From Trichosporon coremiiforme (taxonomy: Eukaryota > Basidiomycota > Tremellomycetes > Trichosporonales > Trichosporonaceae), in NCBI GenBank assembly GCA_039545355.1, contig BCJJ01000018.1:1-64000 (forward strand): a stretch of 64,000 nucleotides of DNA, written 5' to 3'. Positions within the stretch are counted from its first letter, which is position 1. Each line of letters opens with the position of its first letter. The translations under genes and the position numbers were made by a program. Positions 41,056 to 52,400 of the stretch are shown piece by piece. The notes under the pieces are model-generated. The model searched no databases. It saw only the letters and a program-made list of their open reading frames with translations, and was not told the DNA's origin.

Positions 41056-42105
41056 ATGGACTCGCTTCTCTCCAAGACCTTGCGCTTTTGTTCCCCCCTG
41101 AGACCATCACGAAAAACCGACACGAACTCAACACCACCTGCAAATGACAATAGGCCCCGAATTCCCAGCTCGCGTCCAGGTTTAGCGGCGAGCAAGGCAC
41201 GGGTGGCCAAGATCTCCTACTCCTCCTACCCGGACATCATTGAGACCATCCTCACCTTCTCAGACTACGCGACTCTTCTCCGTCTCCGCCTAGTGTGTTC
41301 TGACCTGAAGGCTAAAGCGGACCGAGCGCTGTGCGATGGCAAGCTGGAGGTGGAACTGAGCGGCTCCTTTTCCAACGACCATGTCCCCTCCGCAACCCCG
41401 GGGGGAAGGCCATGCAACAGCAAGCCGGTGGTTGTGCTACGAAGCGGACTTGGAGTTCTGCCGTTCCTCAACGAGGAAGAGCGTGCCATGGCCTTCTCGC
41501 TCGGCCACACTGTCCACGTCGACGGGGTATGCCTCTCGTATCCCGCAAAATCGGATCGTCTGGCCACACCTGTCTCCGACCCCGTGCTCCATCCTCTGCA
41601 AGCAAGCCTCTGCCAGTCCATGCAGAGCCTTCCGCCATCGGCCAAAGTGGCAATCGTGCACGATTACTGGCATGGCCCCCCCCTCTTCCTGCCCCAGACG
41701 GGCCACCTCGTCTTCAACTCCGATGCGCACTGCGAATGCAGGATGTACTACAGGGGACCCTCTCATTCAGCCTCGCACGTCACGCTCCACATGACTGCAG
41801 GGCAGCGGCCATCGCCATCCCGCTCCCGTCTCTCAACCTACTGTCAACTGATCGTCCTCGCGCTGCAACCGACAGTCCAGCGTATAACGATGTCGGCGAA
41901 CTCGGCTGACGACCTCGAGTCCGCCCTGGTGCTTCTTGGAGGAATGCGCATGGACTTCGCGCAGTCTGGACGGGAAGAGCCGAGTGAGGATCTTGAGCTG
42001 GAGATCCAACTCAGGGAGCGTGGGGGGTTTGTCGACTGGGCTGGACGTCTCGGACTGGCACCTGAGAAGGTCCACGTCACGTACTCCTCCGACGACACTG
42101 AGTGA
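41056..42105 (+). CDS. F-box-like protein with CxC motif, array copy 5
   Basis: 349 aa from the ATG at 41056 (TTGCCATGGA). The N-terminal extension is about 45 residues longer than in the sisters and basic. A later start is possible, but no other in-frame ATG precedes the F-box-like segment. That segment (YPDIIETILTFSDYATLL, CSDLKAKADRALCDG) spans about residues 55-95. VVLRSGLGVLPFLNEEERAM follows. The CxC is DAHCEC near residue 224, just before MYYRG. The C-terminus is LGLAPEKVHVTYSSDDTE, which aligns with the array's GVP-K-V endings. This is the last intact member of the array. Confidence 0.83.
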   Translation: MDSLLSKTLRFCSPLRPSRKTDTNSTPPANDNRPRIPSSRPGLAASKARVAKISYSSYPDIIETILTFSDYATLLRLRLVCSDLKAKADRALCDGKLEVELSGSFSNDHVPSATPGGRPCNSKPVVVLRSGLGVLPFLNEEERAMAFSLGHTVHVDGVCLSYPAKSDRLATPVSDPVLHPLQASLCQSMQSLPPSAKVAIVHDYWHGPPLFLPQTGHLVFNSDAHCECRMYYRGPSHSASHVTLHMTAGQRPSPSRSRLSTYCQLIVLALQPTVQRITMSANSADDLESALVLLGGMRMDFAQSGREEPSEDLELEIQLRERGGFVDWAGRLGLAPEKVHVTYSSDDTE

Positions 42106-42419
42106 AGTGCCGACTGTGGTATGAACATGCATAGTCTCCAAAGACTACGTTGTATCGTCGTATCCGCTACCTGCATGAAAGGCCCAACATGTATGCATTG
42201 TCTTCTGTTTACGAGCTTCTGACCGCTACTCCAGGAGGTCCAGAGGGCTCTGCCTGACTGGCTGAACTTGCCTCTGCTCTTCGTACCTCCACACGGCTGC
42301 CTTTGCGCGGAGGCGAGGACTGAAGCACTTGTGCTCGCTGATGCAGTGGCGGTGAGCACATCTCGTCAGAGGTGCTATCCACCATCTCTTCGGTGCACTA
42401 CGGAACACTTCGGTCATGT

Positions 42420-43251
42420 TCACCATGGCACCAGATGCCGCGTCCTCGCCATGGTCCTTCCCATGCTGCACGACTCAGCCTGAACGTCAGTCAAATTGCG
42501 GTCGACGAGCTCACGGCATCGAGCCTTGTGCAGAGTCTTGATGGGGACGTAGCGCATGTCGTTGAGGGCCGCAAAGGCGAGGAGGCGGAGCTCAATCTCG
42601 ACCCAAGGGAGCAGCGACGCCTTCAGAACGCTGATGAAAAGGATGTTCTACAATGCGGACTCGCTGGTGTCAGCTCTGTCTCCCAACAGTCCAGCTCACA
42701 GGTGTGCCAGCCCGGAATCGAATGCCTGCTCGGCGGCGAAGAACAGGGGCGTGGCAAACCACGGCATCAGGTCGAGGAGGCAGGCAGCGTATCCCTCCCC
42801 TGCGGCGCGATTCGCCGTTGGCGTACAGTCTGATGTCAGCTTGGATCAGCGTTCCTGTAAGCTCACTGTTTACGCTCCCAGGAGCCGGAAGCGGTGGTCT
42901 CCTCCGAGTTTGTCGTCAGCTTTGCGCCAGCAGTGGCGCAGTGCGCAGTGGCAAGGCTCTCTGCGCCCCGCTTGGGTCCGCTCCTCACCCGCAAGGTTGA
43001 CGGAGAATAGAGCAAAGGAGCTGGGTCAGCGAGATGTCCTCGGGCGAAGTGGGTGGGCTCGAACACGAGACGCAGGTCGAAGTCCCCGCCCAGCAGGGGG
43101 TTTCTTGAAATAGCGGTATGCCTTTTCGGGGCATGGTGGGGTGGGTGGTTGATGAAAGTAAGGATCGAACTAAGGTTACCTCAAGGTTGAACGTGTGGCG
43201 CAAGCGGGTCCAGAAGTTGAGCGCGTCATTGACTGCACGGCATTGTTCCAT
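42420..43251 (-). pseudogene. Decayed or unresolved minus-strand gene remnant
   Basis: Several coding-like pieces lie in order on the minus strand but do not join cleanly. They are MEQCRAVNDALNFWTRLRHT (from 43251); DFDLRLVFEPTHFARGHLAD near 43080-43020; ACLLDLMPWFATPLFFAAEQ near 42780; and FISVLKASLLPWVEIELRLL with NDMRYVPIKTLHKARCRELV near 42640-42500. Intron-like signals separate them: a donor after NLE; GTAAAC...GCTGACATCAG; and GTGAGC...CTGACACC...TTGTAG. However, the phases fail at two of the junctions. I read it as a pseudogene or a gene with undetected small errors. The family is not recognised, and it is not one of the F-box-like copies. Confidence 0.45.
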
Positions 43252-44625
43252 GTTCACCGGCTAGATACCCTCATAAGCTCAACCACTCGCAGTGAGAGTA
43301 GCCGCCATACTGCGGTCAGTTATCACTTCGCAAGCAAGATGGTAACTCCCAATATTGCCAGCGGCTATGAGTCCTGGAATGAGTTAATGACGGGACCCTC
43401 CTGACTCACAGTGGAGTCGGTAGGTTGACGGCACTGAAGTGGGAGGGCTTGAAGCAGAAAGGATGTTGGTCACTGCAGTCAGCTACCTACTAGGAATCGA
43501 AGAGCTCCCCCAAAACCAGCCGGATGCTTTCACTCGTCTACGTGGCGAATGTGTGGAGTGGCTGACTCACTAACGATCTGAGGCCTTCTAGCCATGGTGG
43601 AATGGGTGGACGATGACGAGCACACGCGCACACGAGGGTAGACGTGTAATAGCTGTGAGGAAGGGCCAGATGTCACACCCGGGAGTGTGCCGCGTTGCCG
43701 ATCACACATCAACACTGCTTCTCCTCCTTGCTCACCCTCTCCTCTATCCAATCCTCCATCATTCACAACAGCAGCACAGCGCCGCCCAAGCATATGCATC
43801 AGTCCCCACATGCGTCTCATGCAGGCCATGCTCTGGCCGTGCTCTGGCCGTGCTCTGGCCGTACTCTGGCCGAGCTCTGGCCGTACTCTGGCCGTCGTAC
43901 TCTGGCCAGCCGCCAACATCGCCGCGCCGTAGCCCGACGTGCCACAATCAAACTGTGGACGTCGTGGGGAACCACACCGTGGGGAAAAACAATCGTTCCG
44001 GACAATGCTGAAAGCACTCCCTTCTCCCACGGTATACTTTCCCACGCTCACCACACTAGCACCTGTGCTGCGTGCCACCATACCTCATCCGCGAGCTAGC
44101 GCACCAATGGCCGGCCCAGCACACTGAAACGCACGGCCGCACGGCGCGCACGGACTGCTGTGTCACCCATGTACCAGGTGTAACCGCATTCTGAAACCGG
44201 CCCGAAGCCGCTGTCTGATAATCCTTACGGCCTGCGCTGCTGTGCTGCTGTGCTGCTCCTTCGGGCGCATCGACACTCCGCATTCAGGTGTTCAGGTCTC
44301 ACCGCGCCGGGCGATAGTCCGCAAACGCCAGGGGGTCCGTGCACACCCCGTTTGCTCGCTGCGATTATTAGTCCTCCCGACGCGTTCACCCACGCGTCAG
44401 TGGATCAGCTACGCCAGAGCTTCAGAAACATGCAGCGTGCAAGAAAGTGTGAACCGGAGTACCACGGATGTCATTATACTGTCCGACGAAAGCTACAAGG
44501 AATGCAAAGGGGGTCTATGGCAAGGGTTCGTTCGTGTGTTTGATATGAGTGCGAGATGCGGATCGATCTCTTTTTGAGCTACGGCGCCAGGTATGCAAAG
44601 GAGGAAGAAGAGGAAGAGGCTAGAA
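43252..44625. other. Gene-free spacer with an 11-bp minisatellite
   Basis: Short frames on both strands overlap the CTCTGGCCGTG repeat and are low-complexity shadows of it. No gene is supported. The right end is the 3' flank of the minus-strand membrane protein gene. Confidence 0.55.
43829..43910. repeat. 11-bp minisatellite, CTCTGGCCGTG, about seven units
   Basis: Units CTCTGGCCGTG, CTCTGGCCGTA and CTCTGGCCGAG run head to tail. The last is interrupted by an extra CGT. Because 11 is not a multiple of three, all frames stay open with different repeats on both strands, which explains the cluster of spurious frames here. Confidence 0.9.
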
Positions 44626-46917
44626 TTACAATCGGTTGTCGCCGTGCGGGCTCGAGGGGTTCGCGACGTGCAGCGGGTCGGGGCGCTCCATTGGCGTGTC
44701 GATCGAGCCCTCCCCGCCGCTGTAGTCCTGGAAGGGGTTGTTGCTGTGCGCGGGAGGCGGCATGTGGTCACTCGGCGGCGTCTCGAAGACGTCGCCCTGC
44801 GACGCGGCAGCCACATCGTAGCCCGGGTCGTAGTAGTAGCCCTCACCGCCCTGGTGCAGGCCCTCGTAGCCACCGGCATGGTCGTCGGAGTACGGGTGTT
44901 CACCGGCCGGCTGCGTAAAGTCCGGGCTCTGCGTGCCCGCGAAGTCGTTGTAGCCCAGCTGCTCAGAGTAGCCACGGTCGCTGTACGGCTGAGCGTCGCT
45001 GTACGGCTGAGCGTCACTGTACGGCTGCGCGTCCTGGTACGGCGCGTTGTCGGTGTAGGGCTGAGCATCGTGGTACGCTCCATAGGCGGCCGCGCCGCCA
45101 GCACCAGCAGCAGCGCCACCGGCTCCAGCGGCGGCAGCAGTCGTGAACGGGTCGTAGCCACCGGCATTGCCAAAGGTAGAGCCGTACTGGTTGTACTGCG
45201 CCATGGTGGGGTGCGACATCGTGCTCGGCGACATGGTCGACGGGTACGAGTCGGACGGGGGGTGCGACATGTCGCCCTCCTCGTCGAGAGGGTGGCGCGC
45301 CGCAGCGGCCGAGGCCGCGACAGCCGCAGCAGTGACCTCCCGGTCGAGACGCTGGCGGCGCCTTCGGCGGAAGAAGATCGTCGCAAGCGCAGCGATAATA
45401 GCCACAACAGCCAGACCAACAACAACGAAGACACCGGCGACGGCGCCCTTGTTGTTGAAGAAGTTGGACGACGAACCGGACGAGCCGCCCTTATTCAGCG
45501 AGCCGGTCGGGTTGTGGACATTGACAGTGACAGTGTACACCTTGTTGCCCGAAGTGTACGTGCTCGTCGACGCCCACGACGACGCAGTCGTCATGAACAC
45601 CTTGCCGTCAGACGTGACAAGCATGCCGATCGCAGACGAGGGCGTCGTCTCAACGGCGCCAGTGGTCGGGAAGCTCAGCGAAACACCATTGTCAGTCACG
45701 CTGAGCGTCGTGTATGACGCCGAACCTCCGCCGGGCACAGGAACGACGGTGGTCGTGGTAGAGTCCTGCTGCTGCTGACCGCCGCCAGTCTGCTGCTCTT
45801 GAGGCTGCTCCGTCGGCGTCGGGCTCGGGTCGTTGTTCGTCTGCTGTCCCTGCGTCTGGGTGATAGTGACATCGTCCACACCGCCACCCGTCACACTGCG
45901 ATCGGCGTCAGATTCTGCTGATTGACGGGAGAATCAAATTCAGGGTCCAGTGGTGTACTCACATAGAAGTCTGCTGCTCAGGCTGCTGCGACGGCTGCTG
46001 GTTACCGCCCTGCGAGGACGTCTGCTGATCGCCTCCCTGCGTCGAGGTCGTCTCCACGACAGGAGGAGGCACAAACGTCGTGGACGTCTCCGGCTGAGGG
46101 TTCTGCGAAGGAGTCGGGGACGGGCCAGGGTTTGTTGTCGGAGCCGGGTTCGAAGTAGTGGGCGGTGGGGCCTCAGATGTCGGCTGAGGTTGAGTCGTCG
46201 GTTCCGGCTGCTTGCTCGTGGTCGGCGGCGGCTGCTGCGTTGTCGGCTCTGGATTTTGAGTTTGCGTGGTCGACGGTTCGGGTTCCGGTTCAGTGGTAGG
46301 TTGCGGTTGTGTTGTGGTGTCCGGGGAGGAGGTTGGCGGATCAGGTCGAGGGGAAGAAGTGGTTGGTTCCGGTTCCGTAGTGGGCACTGGTCAGGACGTG
46401 TATTAGACGCAAGCAGCGGGGATGGAGATATCCACAGGGGATAGAGGACGGGGGGCTCAGTGATAGACTTACCTGGCTGCTGAGAGGTGGTGGGCGGAGG
46501 CTGGGAAGTGGTGGGCTCGGGTTGCTGGGTAGTGGTCTCTGCGGAAGTGGTTGGCTCGGGCTCAGAAGTAGTAGTAGGAGTGGGAGAGGATGTAGTAGGG
46601 GCAGGTGTCGGCGAAGATGTAGTGGGAGGGGGGTCATCTGGTGTAGAGGTAGTGGTGGGTGAAGGTTCTGGGGACGGAGTAGTAGGGTTCTCACCTCCAG
46701 TGGATGAGCTGTCACCTCCGCTACCTCCCGTAGTAGAGCCATCATCACCCCCACCGCTAGTAGTACCACCACCACCACCTTGGCTGGTGCTGTCACCGCC
46801 GCCGCCCGAGGTCGAGCCGGTACCACCGTTGGAGGTGGAACCGCCGTCGCCGCCCGTGTTCTGACGGGCAGCGAAACGGGGGACGGTGAGGAAGGTGACA
46901 GCTTGTTCCGCCGTCAT
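44626..46917 (-). CDS. Ser/Thr/Pro-rich single-pass membrane protein (mucin-like)
   Basis: Three exons (46917-46473, 46386-45963, 45895-44626) give 712 aa. The introns are 86 and 67 nt with GTAAGT/CCAG and GTGAGT/GCAG ends, and the phases match. Residues about 20-80 are Gly/Ser/Thr-rich. Residues 80-290 repeat EPTTS/QPPPTTS units, a likely O-glycosylated stalk. Residues about 340-420 have strand-like sequence (KVYTVTVNVHNPTG). One transmembrane segment, about residues 437-462 (GVFVVVGLAVVAIIAALATI), is followed by RRRRRQR, placing the 250-aa tail in the cytoplasm. The tail carries five AQPYSD-type 6-aa repeats near 570-595. The layout resembles cell-wall stress sensors (Mid2/Wsc type), but no WSC Cys domain is present. 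The N-terminus MTAEQAVTFLTVPRFAARQ is a poor signal peptide, so an upstream exon may be missing. Confidence 0.8.
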
Positions 46918-49900
46918 GGTGGACGAGGTGTGTGGTATGTAGGGATGAGAGTTTTGAATGTGAGGCTCTACCAGAGACCTAGAGATACTCTAGATTGGTA
47001 GTGAGTCAAAGGCAAGCAGCAAGAGCAGGCTCGATAGGCCAGCTGTGGATCGTGGTTCCGATTGGGACTTGCGACTTGGGAGTTGCTTCGGTGGGACTGA
47101 CACACGCGGAGGGTGGAAAGGGCGATCCGGTGATGCAGCGTGGGTCGGTGTGAGGCGGAGAAGGGCAGAGGGGGGTAGGCAAGGGTGGAGAGGGAGGAGG
47201 GGGGTAGGCGCGGGAAAGTCTGAGGTTGGTGAGAGTTAGAGAGTGCTGCGAAGACTAGCGCGGAGGTGTCGGGTGGTCGGGTGTGGGTCTTGGAAGGGTT
47301 CGGGGGTCGGAGTTTGAGACCTTGTGAGAACCAGGCTATGGGATACCTATTGACAGGAGCGATGTGTCGGATGCGGATGATGTGGGCGCTGGAGGATGAG
47401 ATGAATGGAGCGCTGGAGCACGTCGAACCGGTTGGTATGCAGAGAAAAACGGAGAAAGTAGGTTAACGTTGGGTCGACGCGAGAGGGAGGCAGAGTTGCG
47501 AGCGAGCTAGGTCAGAGGCGGAGGCGGCGATGCGGTACCTTTGCTGGGAGGGAAGGCAAGCAAGGCGTGAGAGCCAAGGGCACAGTGAAATGCCGGAGTG
47601 GGATGAAAAGGCACGGATGCAGGAGCACGCAGGTGTGCTAAGTTGAATCAACGCCGCCGTCGCCAAGAGCAGGCCTCCCATCATCGCCGCTCCCACTGTG
47701 GTGCGCAATCCCATTAGGGCCGCTTAGGGCTGAACAAGGGCATCGCAGTGTGCAATCCTAATCAGCAGCTAATGGAAGCAACACTGCATCGCTCTCTGAC
47801 TCGCAGGCACGGGAAGCATGCTCAAGGCTTAAGGTGCGAGGCCCGAGCTGACTGAGGTACCATTTTGCCAGGCAATGCAACTCCCAACTCCCTCTGGCAC
47901 TCTGCTTCGCGGGACCCTTAATCCTATGTAACTCCTACCCCTGGCCCTCACCGCACCCTGCAGTCTCCTGCACGTCGACTCCCACGAACGCAAACCCGCT
48001 CCTGCCCAATCGCCTTGCCCAAAACCAGTGCTTGCAGTGCTGGAAGCTCGTCTGTCGCTGGACAGTTCACCAAACTCTGAGCTTGGAGACACATGTGAGA
48101 CGAGCGGGAGCGTCTTCCACTGCTACAGTCGTTTGAGGTGTGACCCCCTTTCGCCGTGGCGACTCCTCCTCCAGCCTGCGAACGGCTGAGACGCTGAGAC
48201 ATGGCACTTTACGTCCATCACTCTGAGCCCTGAAAACTCCTGGTGACCGCCCTTAGTACTGCCCTTCCCTTCGTCCATCCCTTCCTCCATCACCACAAGA
48301 GCGAGGAGGGTAACTTCACGTGCCCGTCTGTAGTCGTTGAGCCCCTTACGTCATTCATTGCAACGGTTCTGTGCGCGATCATCTGACCACCAACCTCGCC
48401 TTCCATCATCTCATTCCATCGACTGATGCGAGAGCAGGTCATCTACTGCGCCTGGGAACCGCTGTGGCTCCGCTCGCTTCCGTAAAAACTCTGGGTGGGT
48501 CACATTACAGCCTTGACGATCACAAGAGACATAAATGAAGATGTCCTTTACACCTTACGAGAAGGGTCCAAGGGATGGATGACCGCTCAATACCCAGCAT
48601 ATTGCGCATCGCCATGAAATTTGTCGGTGCTACCTATGCTCCCTGTGCTCCTGACATCTTGGCGCTTCCTGGAGGTGGCGCTCGCCTGACACCTGCTCAG
48701 GACCAAGGTCCCAGACATGAGCATTTTTGGGCAGTGCGCACTGCACGGCCGCTCCTCTACTACAGCTGCAATGCACGCCTTATCAGCTCACCGCTCATGT
48801 CGAAATAAGGGGTATAGGGAGATCTTCATTCCCACCCAGCGAAACTTTCGTATTTCCAGCACGTCTCCTCGTCACCTGGAGCTCGGCTAGCTCGGTGGCA
48901 GTGTGTCCGTATTCTTGTCACTTGACCTTGCCAGACCTGACGAACATTCGTCGTCTCGTCATCAGATTGCATTCCTCCTGGCTGGCCACGGGCACCAGCG
49001 CTTCCATACACCCACTCCATCCCGGCAGCGCTCCAGCAAGCCCACCTTAAACTTCAAAACCCACCTCGGACCCGCGCGGCCCCGCTCTCGGACTGCAGCC
49101 TCGGCGTGGGGTGCGGCCACCGGGCCGACCGATTCTCACGCTTGGCTCCATTGATTGTACTGTTTCATGCCTCCGTTGGTAGTTCTCCGAGATGAGTTTT
49201 CAGTCCTTGAAAGGATAGGTCTGCCCGTTCTACCAGAACCCGGGCCGGTGGGTCATTCCAAGAGATATCCTACGCCAGCTACACCGCGGTTCTAGAGTGG
49301 GCAATGCGAAAGATCGCCGCGCCATCTAAGGTTGTTAAGAGGCTTGCTGTAGCTTGTGAGGGGCCGCTGAGCTAGACCATGTGGTGAACATAGCTCGCAT
49401 GTCGGTGGGCTGGTCAGAGGATTGACTTGACTAGCCATCTCCGTAAGCATAGCCCTGTCCGCTTCGGATGCAAACAGGCAAACCCATGCACACAGACACA
49501 GACGTGCACGCACGGACGGCAATCCAGATCACGAGCCCCAATCTGGCACGCAACCGGCTCCGGTCTGCACAGCGTACGACGCCTCAAGTACACAGCAATC
49601 ACTTCATCTTTACACGATACAACACATGATAAATTCTAAAAGCACAGTCTGTTTGTCAGCTACCGTTCAAGCAAAATCCTGGTTGAAGGAAGATGGATCA
49701 GGTGAAGTGGTCTAATCTACGGCCCGAGGGCCTCATCAACAGCCTTTAGTTGATAGTTGATAGAAGGTAAAAATCATCATGAAAGCCGATGCTGTATGTA
49801 GCACAGCGCGGCAAGGGGAGGAAGAGAAGGAGTAGACTTACACTGAATGATCCTTTGGATGGCGATGAGTACAGAAGAGAAAGAGAAATCAAGCGCTTAA

Positions 49901-50934
49901 CCAACGTCGCGTCGGGTGCGCGCTGGACGACAAAATTTCGGTGGAGGTTGGAATCAGTTGGGTGCGATGAAGTGGAGGTCTATTGGTGCGAGTACGCATG
50001 GATATCGCGTGGCGATACTCCGACAACTTACCGACGAGGCAGATTTTGAGCCTTGCCGCCCAAGATACTCCGCAGCCATAAAAGATCCCACAGACCTCGT
50101 CGCTGTCTTCGAGTCAACGTCGCCGCGGTATGCTTGCCGCTCGGCATGCATCGGTCCTCGCCGCTGCTCTTGGTCGTGTGAGCATCTGCCCTGCTTCGGC
50201 GACCAGGCTCCTCGTAGAAACTCCTGCATCATTTCAATACCAGGCGCCTTCAATATCCCATCTCCCCCTCGACCCTGGCAGGAATGTGAGCGAGCAAGTC
50301 GAGCACGCAACCGGTTCCAGGAGCTGGGTGTGGTCTGATCTGCAACGCATCAGCTGGGAATATGTTCCGGGCCGGCCTGGCTTGAGCACGCCATACTCCA
50401 GAGGCATGAGCAGCCAACGAGCGGCCGCGCACGAAGAAGAAGCAGGGACGAGGCGCAGGCGCGTTGCCCATCACGTGGGGAGGAATTGCAGCCCAGGAAC
50501 GGCCGATAGCAAGATCTGATAACAGGGCCCTGGATTCCGACCACCCAAAAGTTTTGTCAGCTGTACTTTGCCCTTAGGAGCCATGGAATGGCCTTGCAAA
50601 TTCCTCGTATAGAATGGGTAAACCTTTCAGCTTTGGCCCGCATACGCGCGTGCATGTCTGCTGAACTTCGGACTGCGGCGGCTGCGGGCAAAGTTGGCAC
50701 TGATGTAAGCCGCCGGCCCTCACCCGGCGACCTCACAGACCATTAATATTGTTTTTCCGACCGCATGTCTGGAGCCTTTCCCACTTTCTGACTCTTGACT
50801 CTACCTCTTACTCATCTACTTGTACTTTTCTCGATCACCAGCAGACACACGACCGACCACCGACTGAGACGAGCAACGAGAACTCAGCAAACGACACTCC
50901 TTCACACACGACTATCCCTCACTCTCCCGGCAAC
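46918..50934. other. 4-kb spacer and promoter of the amino-acid transporter
   Basis: No open frame here has a recognisable domain or a supported start. A CACGTG lies at 50472-50477 inside CATCACGTGGGG, about 460 bp before the transporter ATG. The last 150 bases are CT/CA-rich leader. The rest shows nothing I can support. Confidence 0.5.
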
Positions 50935-52368
50935 ATGACCAAGCCGACGAAGTGGCTTAGCGAGAAGTCCCGTTCCGGCGGCACCGCTGAGGTCATCCCG
51001 CCCTCCTCCTCCGCCTCTAGCAGCGACATTGAGAAGGGTTCTGATGGTGCGCTCGAAGACGCCGTGTTCGGCAACCTCGAGTCTGGACCCAACTTCCGTG
51101 GCGTCTCTGCGCCTGGCGCCTTCGTGCTGATGACCAAGGCGAACCTCGGTCTCGGTGTCCTCGCGATCCCGACCGTCTTCAACCTCCTCGGCATTGTCCC
51201 GGGTATCCTCGTCATCGTCGGGTGCGAGCTGCTCCTCTTCTGGTGTGCGCGTTTCGTCGGACCCTTCAAGATCCGCCACCCCACCGTGTACGGCGTCGCG
51301 GACGCGGCGTACGTCTTTGCCGGCCCCTGGGGCCGCTGGACGATGTACACCATCTTCACGGTGTTCATGATCTTCTGCACTGCCTCCGCCATCGTCGGTG
51401 TTTCGACTGCGCTGAACGCCATGAGCTCGCATGGCGCGTGCACTGCCGTCTTCACTGCTGTTGCCGCAATTGCTGGATTCCTCCTGTCGTCCATCCGCAC
51501 GCTGTCCAAGGTGTCCTGGATCGGCTGGGCTGGTATCACGTCGATCATCGCCTCGGTCATCATCCTCACCATCGGTGTCGGCGTCCAGGACCGCCCGTCT
51601 GAGGCCCCCCAGGCTCCCCTGCCCTGGGACAAGGGCTTCCAGGTCGTCGGCCACCCCAGCTTCGTCGAGGCCATGAGCGCCATCAACATCATCCTCTTCT
51701 CCTCGTCCGCTACGCCCATGTACTTCGGTGTCGTGAGCGAGATGCGCGACCCGCGCAAGTACACGCGCGCGATGGGTTCGTCGCTCACCTTCCTCACGGC
51801 CGTTTATCTCATCATCGGCTCCGTCGTCTACCACTACTGTGGTCAGTACGTCGCCTCCCCCGCCCTCGGAAGCGCGGGCATCGTGCTCAAGAAGGTCTGC
51901 TACGGCATCGCCTTCCCCGGTCTCCTCGCCAGTCTTACCATCTTCAACCACATCTCGGCCAAGAACATCTTCGTCCGCGTCCTCCACGGTTCCAAGCACC
52001 TCTCCTCCAACAGCCCCACGCACTGGGCCGTCTGGCTCGGATGCACGGCCGGCTCCGTCCTCCTCGCGTACATCATCGCCTCTGCGATTCCCATCTTTGG
52101 CTCCCTCATCGGCTTCATTGGCGCGCTCATGTGTCCCGCCGTCGCCATCATTCCCGAGTGCCTCATGTGGTTCTACGACAACTGGTGGTTCACCACCAAG
52201 GGCCTCACGGCCGGCAAGATCGTGACGGGCGTCATCAACATCATCGTCATCCTCATCGGGTGCTTCTTCACCGTTGGAGGCACTTACGCGGCCGTCCTCG
52301 ACCTCATTGCCACCAGCGTCGACTCGGGTCCCTGGACTTGCGTCAACAACTCGGGCCGTCTCCACTAA
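50935..52368 (+). CDS. Amino-acid transporter, AAAP (Aa_trans) family
   Basis: 477 aa from the ATG at 50935 (CAACATGACC). The frame is open further upstream, but that part is Ser/Thr leader-like. Residues 1-60 are a hydrophilic cytosolic N-terminus. From about residue 63 (GAFVLMTKANLGLGVLAIP) the protein is a series of roughly eleven hydrophobic helices. The first has the GLGVLAIP motif typical of the amino acid/auxin permease superfamily. Later landmarks are ATPMYFGVVSEMRDPRKYTRAM, the PMYF-E-x-x-DP element found in fungal members, and a final GCFFTVGGTYAAV helix. Fungal relatives include Neurospora Mtr-type neutral amino-acid permeases and vacuolar Avt proteins. The PMYF...RDP pattern favours the plasma-membrane group, though substrate and location are not fixed. 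One exon. Its 3' UTR holds a four-copy repeat. Confidence 0.9.
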   Translation: MTKPTKWLSEKSRSGGTAEVIPPSSSASSSDIEKGSDGALEDAVFGNLESGPNFRGVSAPGAFVLMTKANLGLGVLAIPTVFNLLGIVPGILVIVGCELLLFWCARFVGPFKIRHPTVYGVADAAYVFAGPWGRWTMYTIFTVFMIFCTASAIVGVSTALNAMSSHGACTAVFTAVAAIAGFLLSSIRTLSKVSWIGWAGITSIIASVIILTIGVGVQDRPSEAPQAPLPWDKGFQVVGHPSFVEAMSAINIILFSSSATPMYFGVVSEMRDPRKYTRAMGSSLTFLTAVYLIIGSVVYHYCGQYVASPALGSAGIVLKKVCYGIAFPGLLASLTIFNHISAKNIFVRVLHGSKHLSSNSPTHWAVWLGCTAGSVLLAYIIASAIPIFGSLIGFIGALMCPAVAIIPECLMWFYDNWWFTTKGLTAGKIVTGVINIIVILIGCFFTVGGTYAAVLDLIATSVDSGPWTCVNNSGRLH

Positions 52369-52400
52369 ACCTCTCTGGAGAGCGGTCGGTTTTTAGAAGT

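Noticed and set aside
42700..42740. T-arm-like GGCATTCGATTCC on the minus strand
   Set aside because: The stem does not pair and no acceptor or anticodon arm can be built around it.
44593..45717. 374-codon plus-strand Val/Arg-rich frame
   Set aside because: It is antisense to the membrane protein, whose introns and membrane helix support the other strand.
49789..50049. 86-codon plus frame with KFRWRLESVGCDEVEVYWCEY
   Set aside because: It looks protein-like in part but is isolated, and the other frames are equally open. No homologue is recognised.
50902..52365. 487-codon minus-strand frame antisense to the amino-acid transporter
   Set aside because: It mirrors a GC-rich coding strand and is packed with Asp/Glu/Gly/Arg. 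It is the expected shadow of a codon-biased gene.
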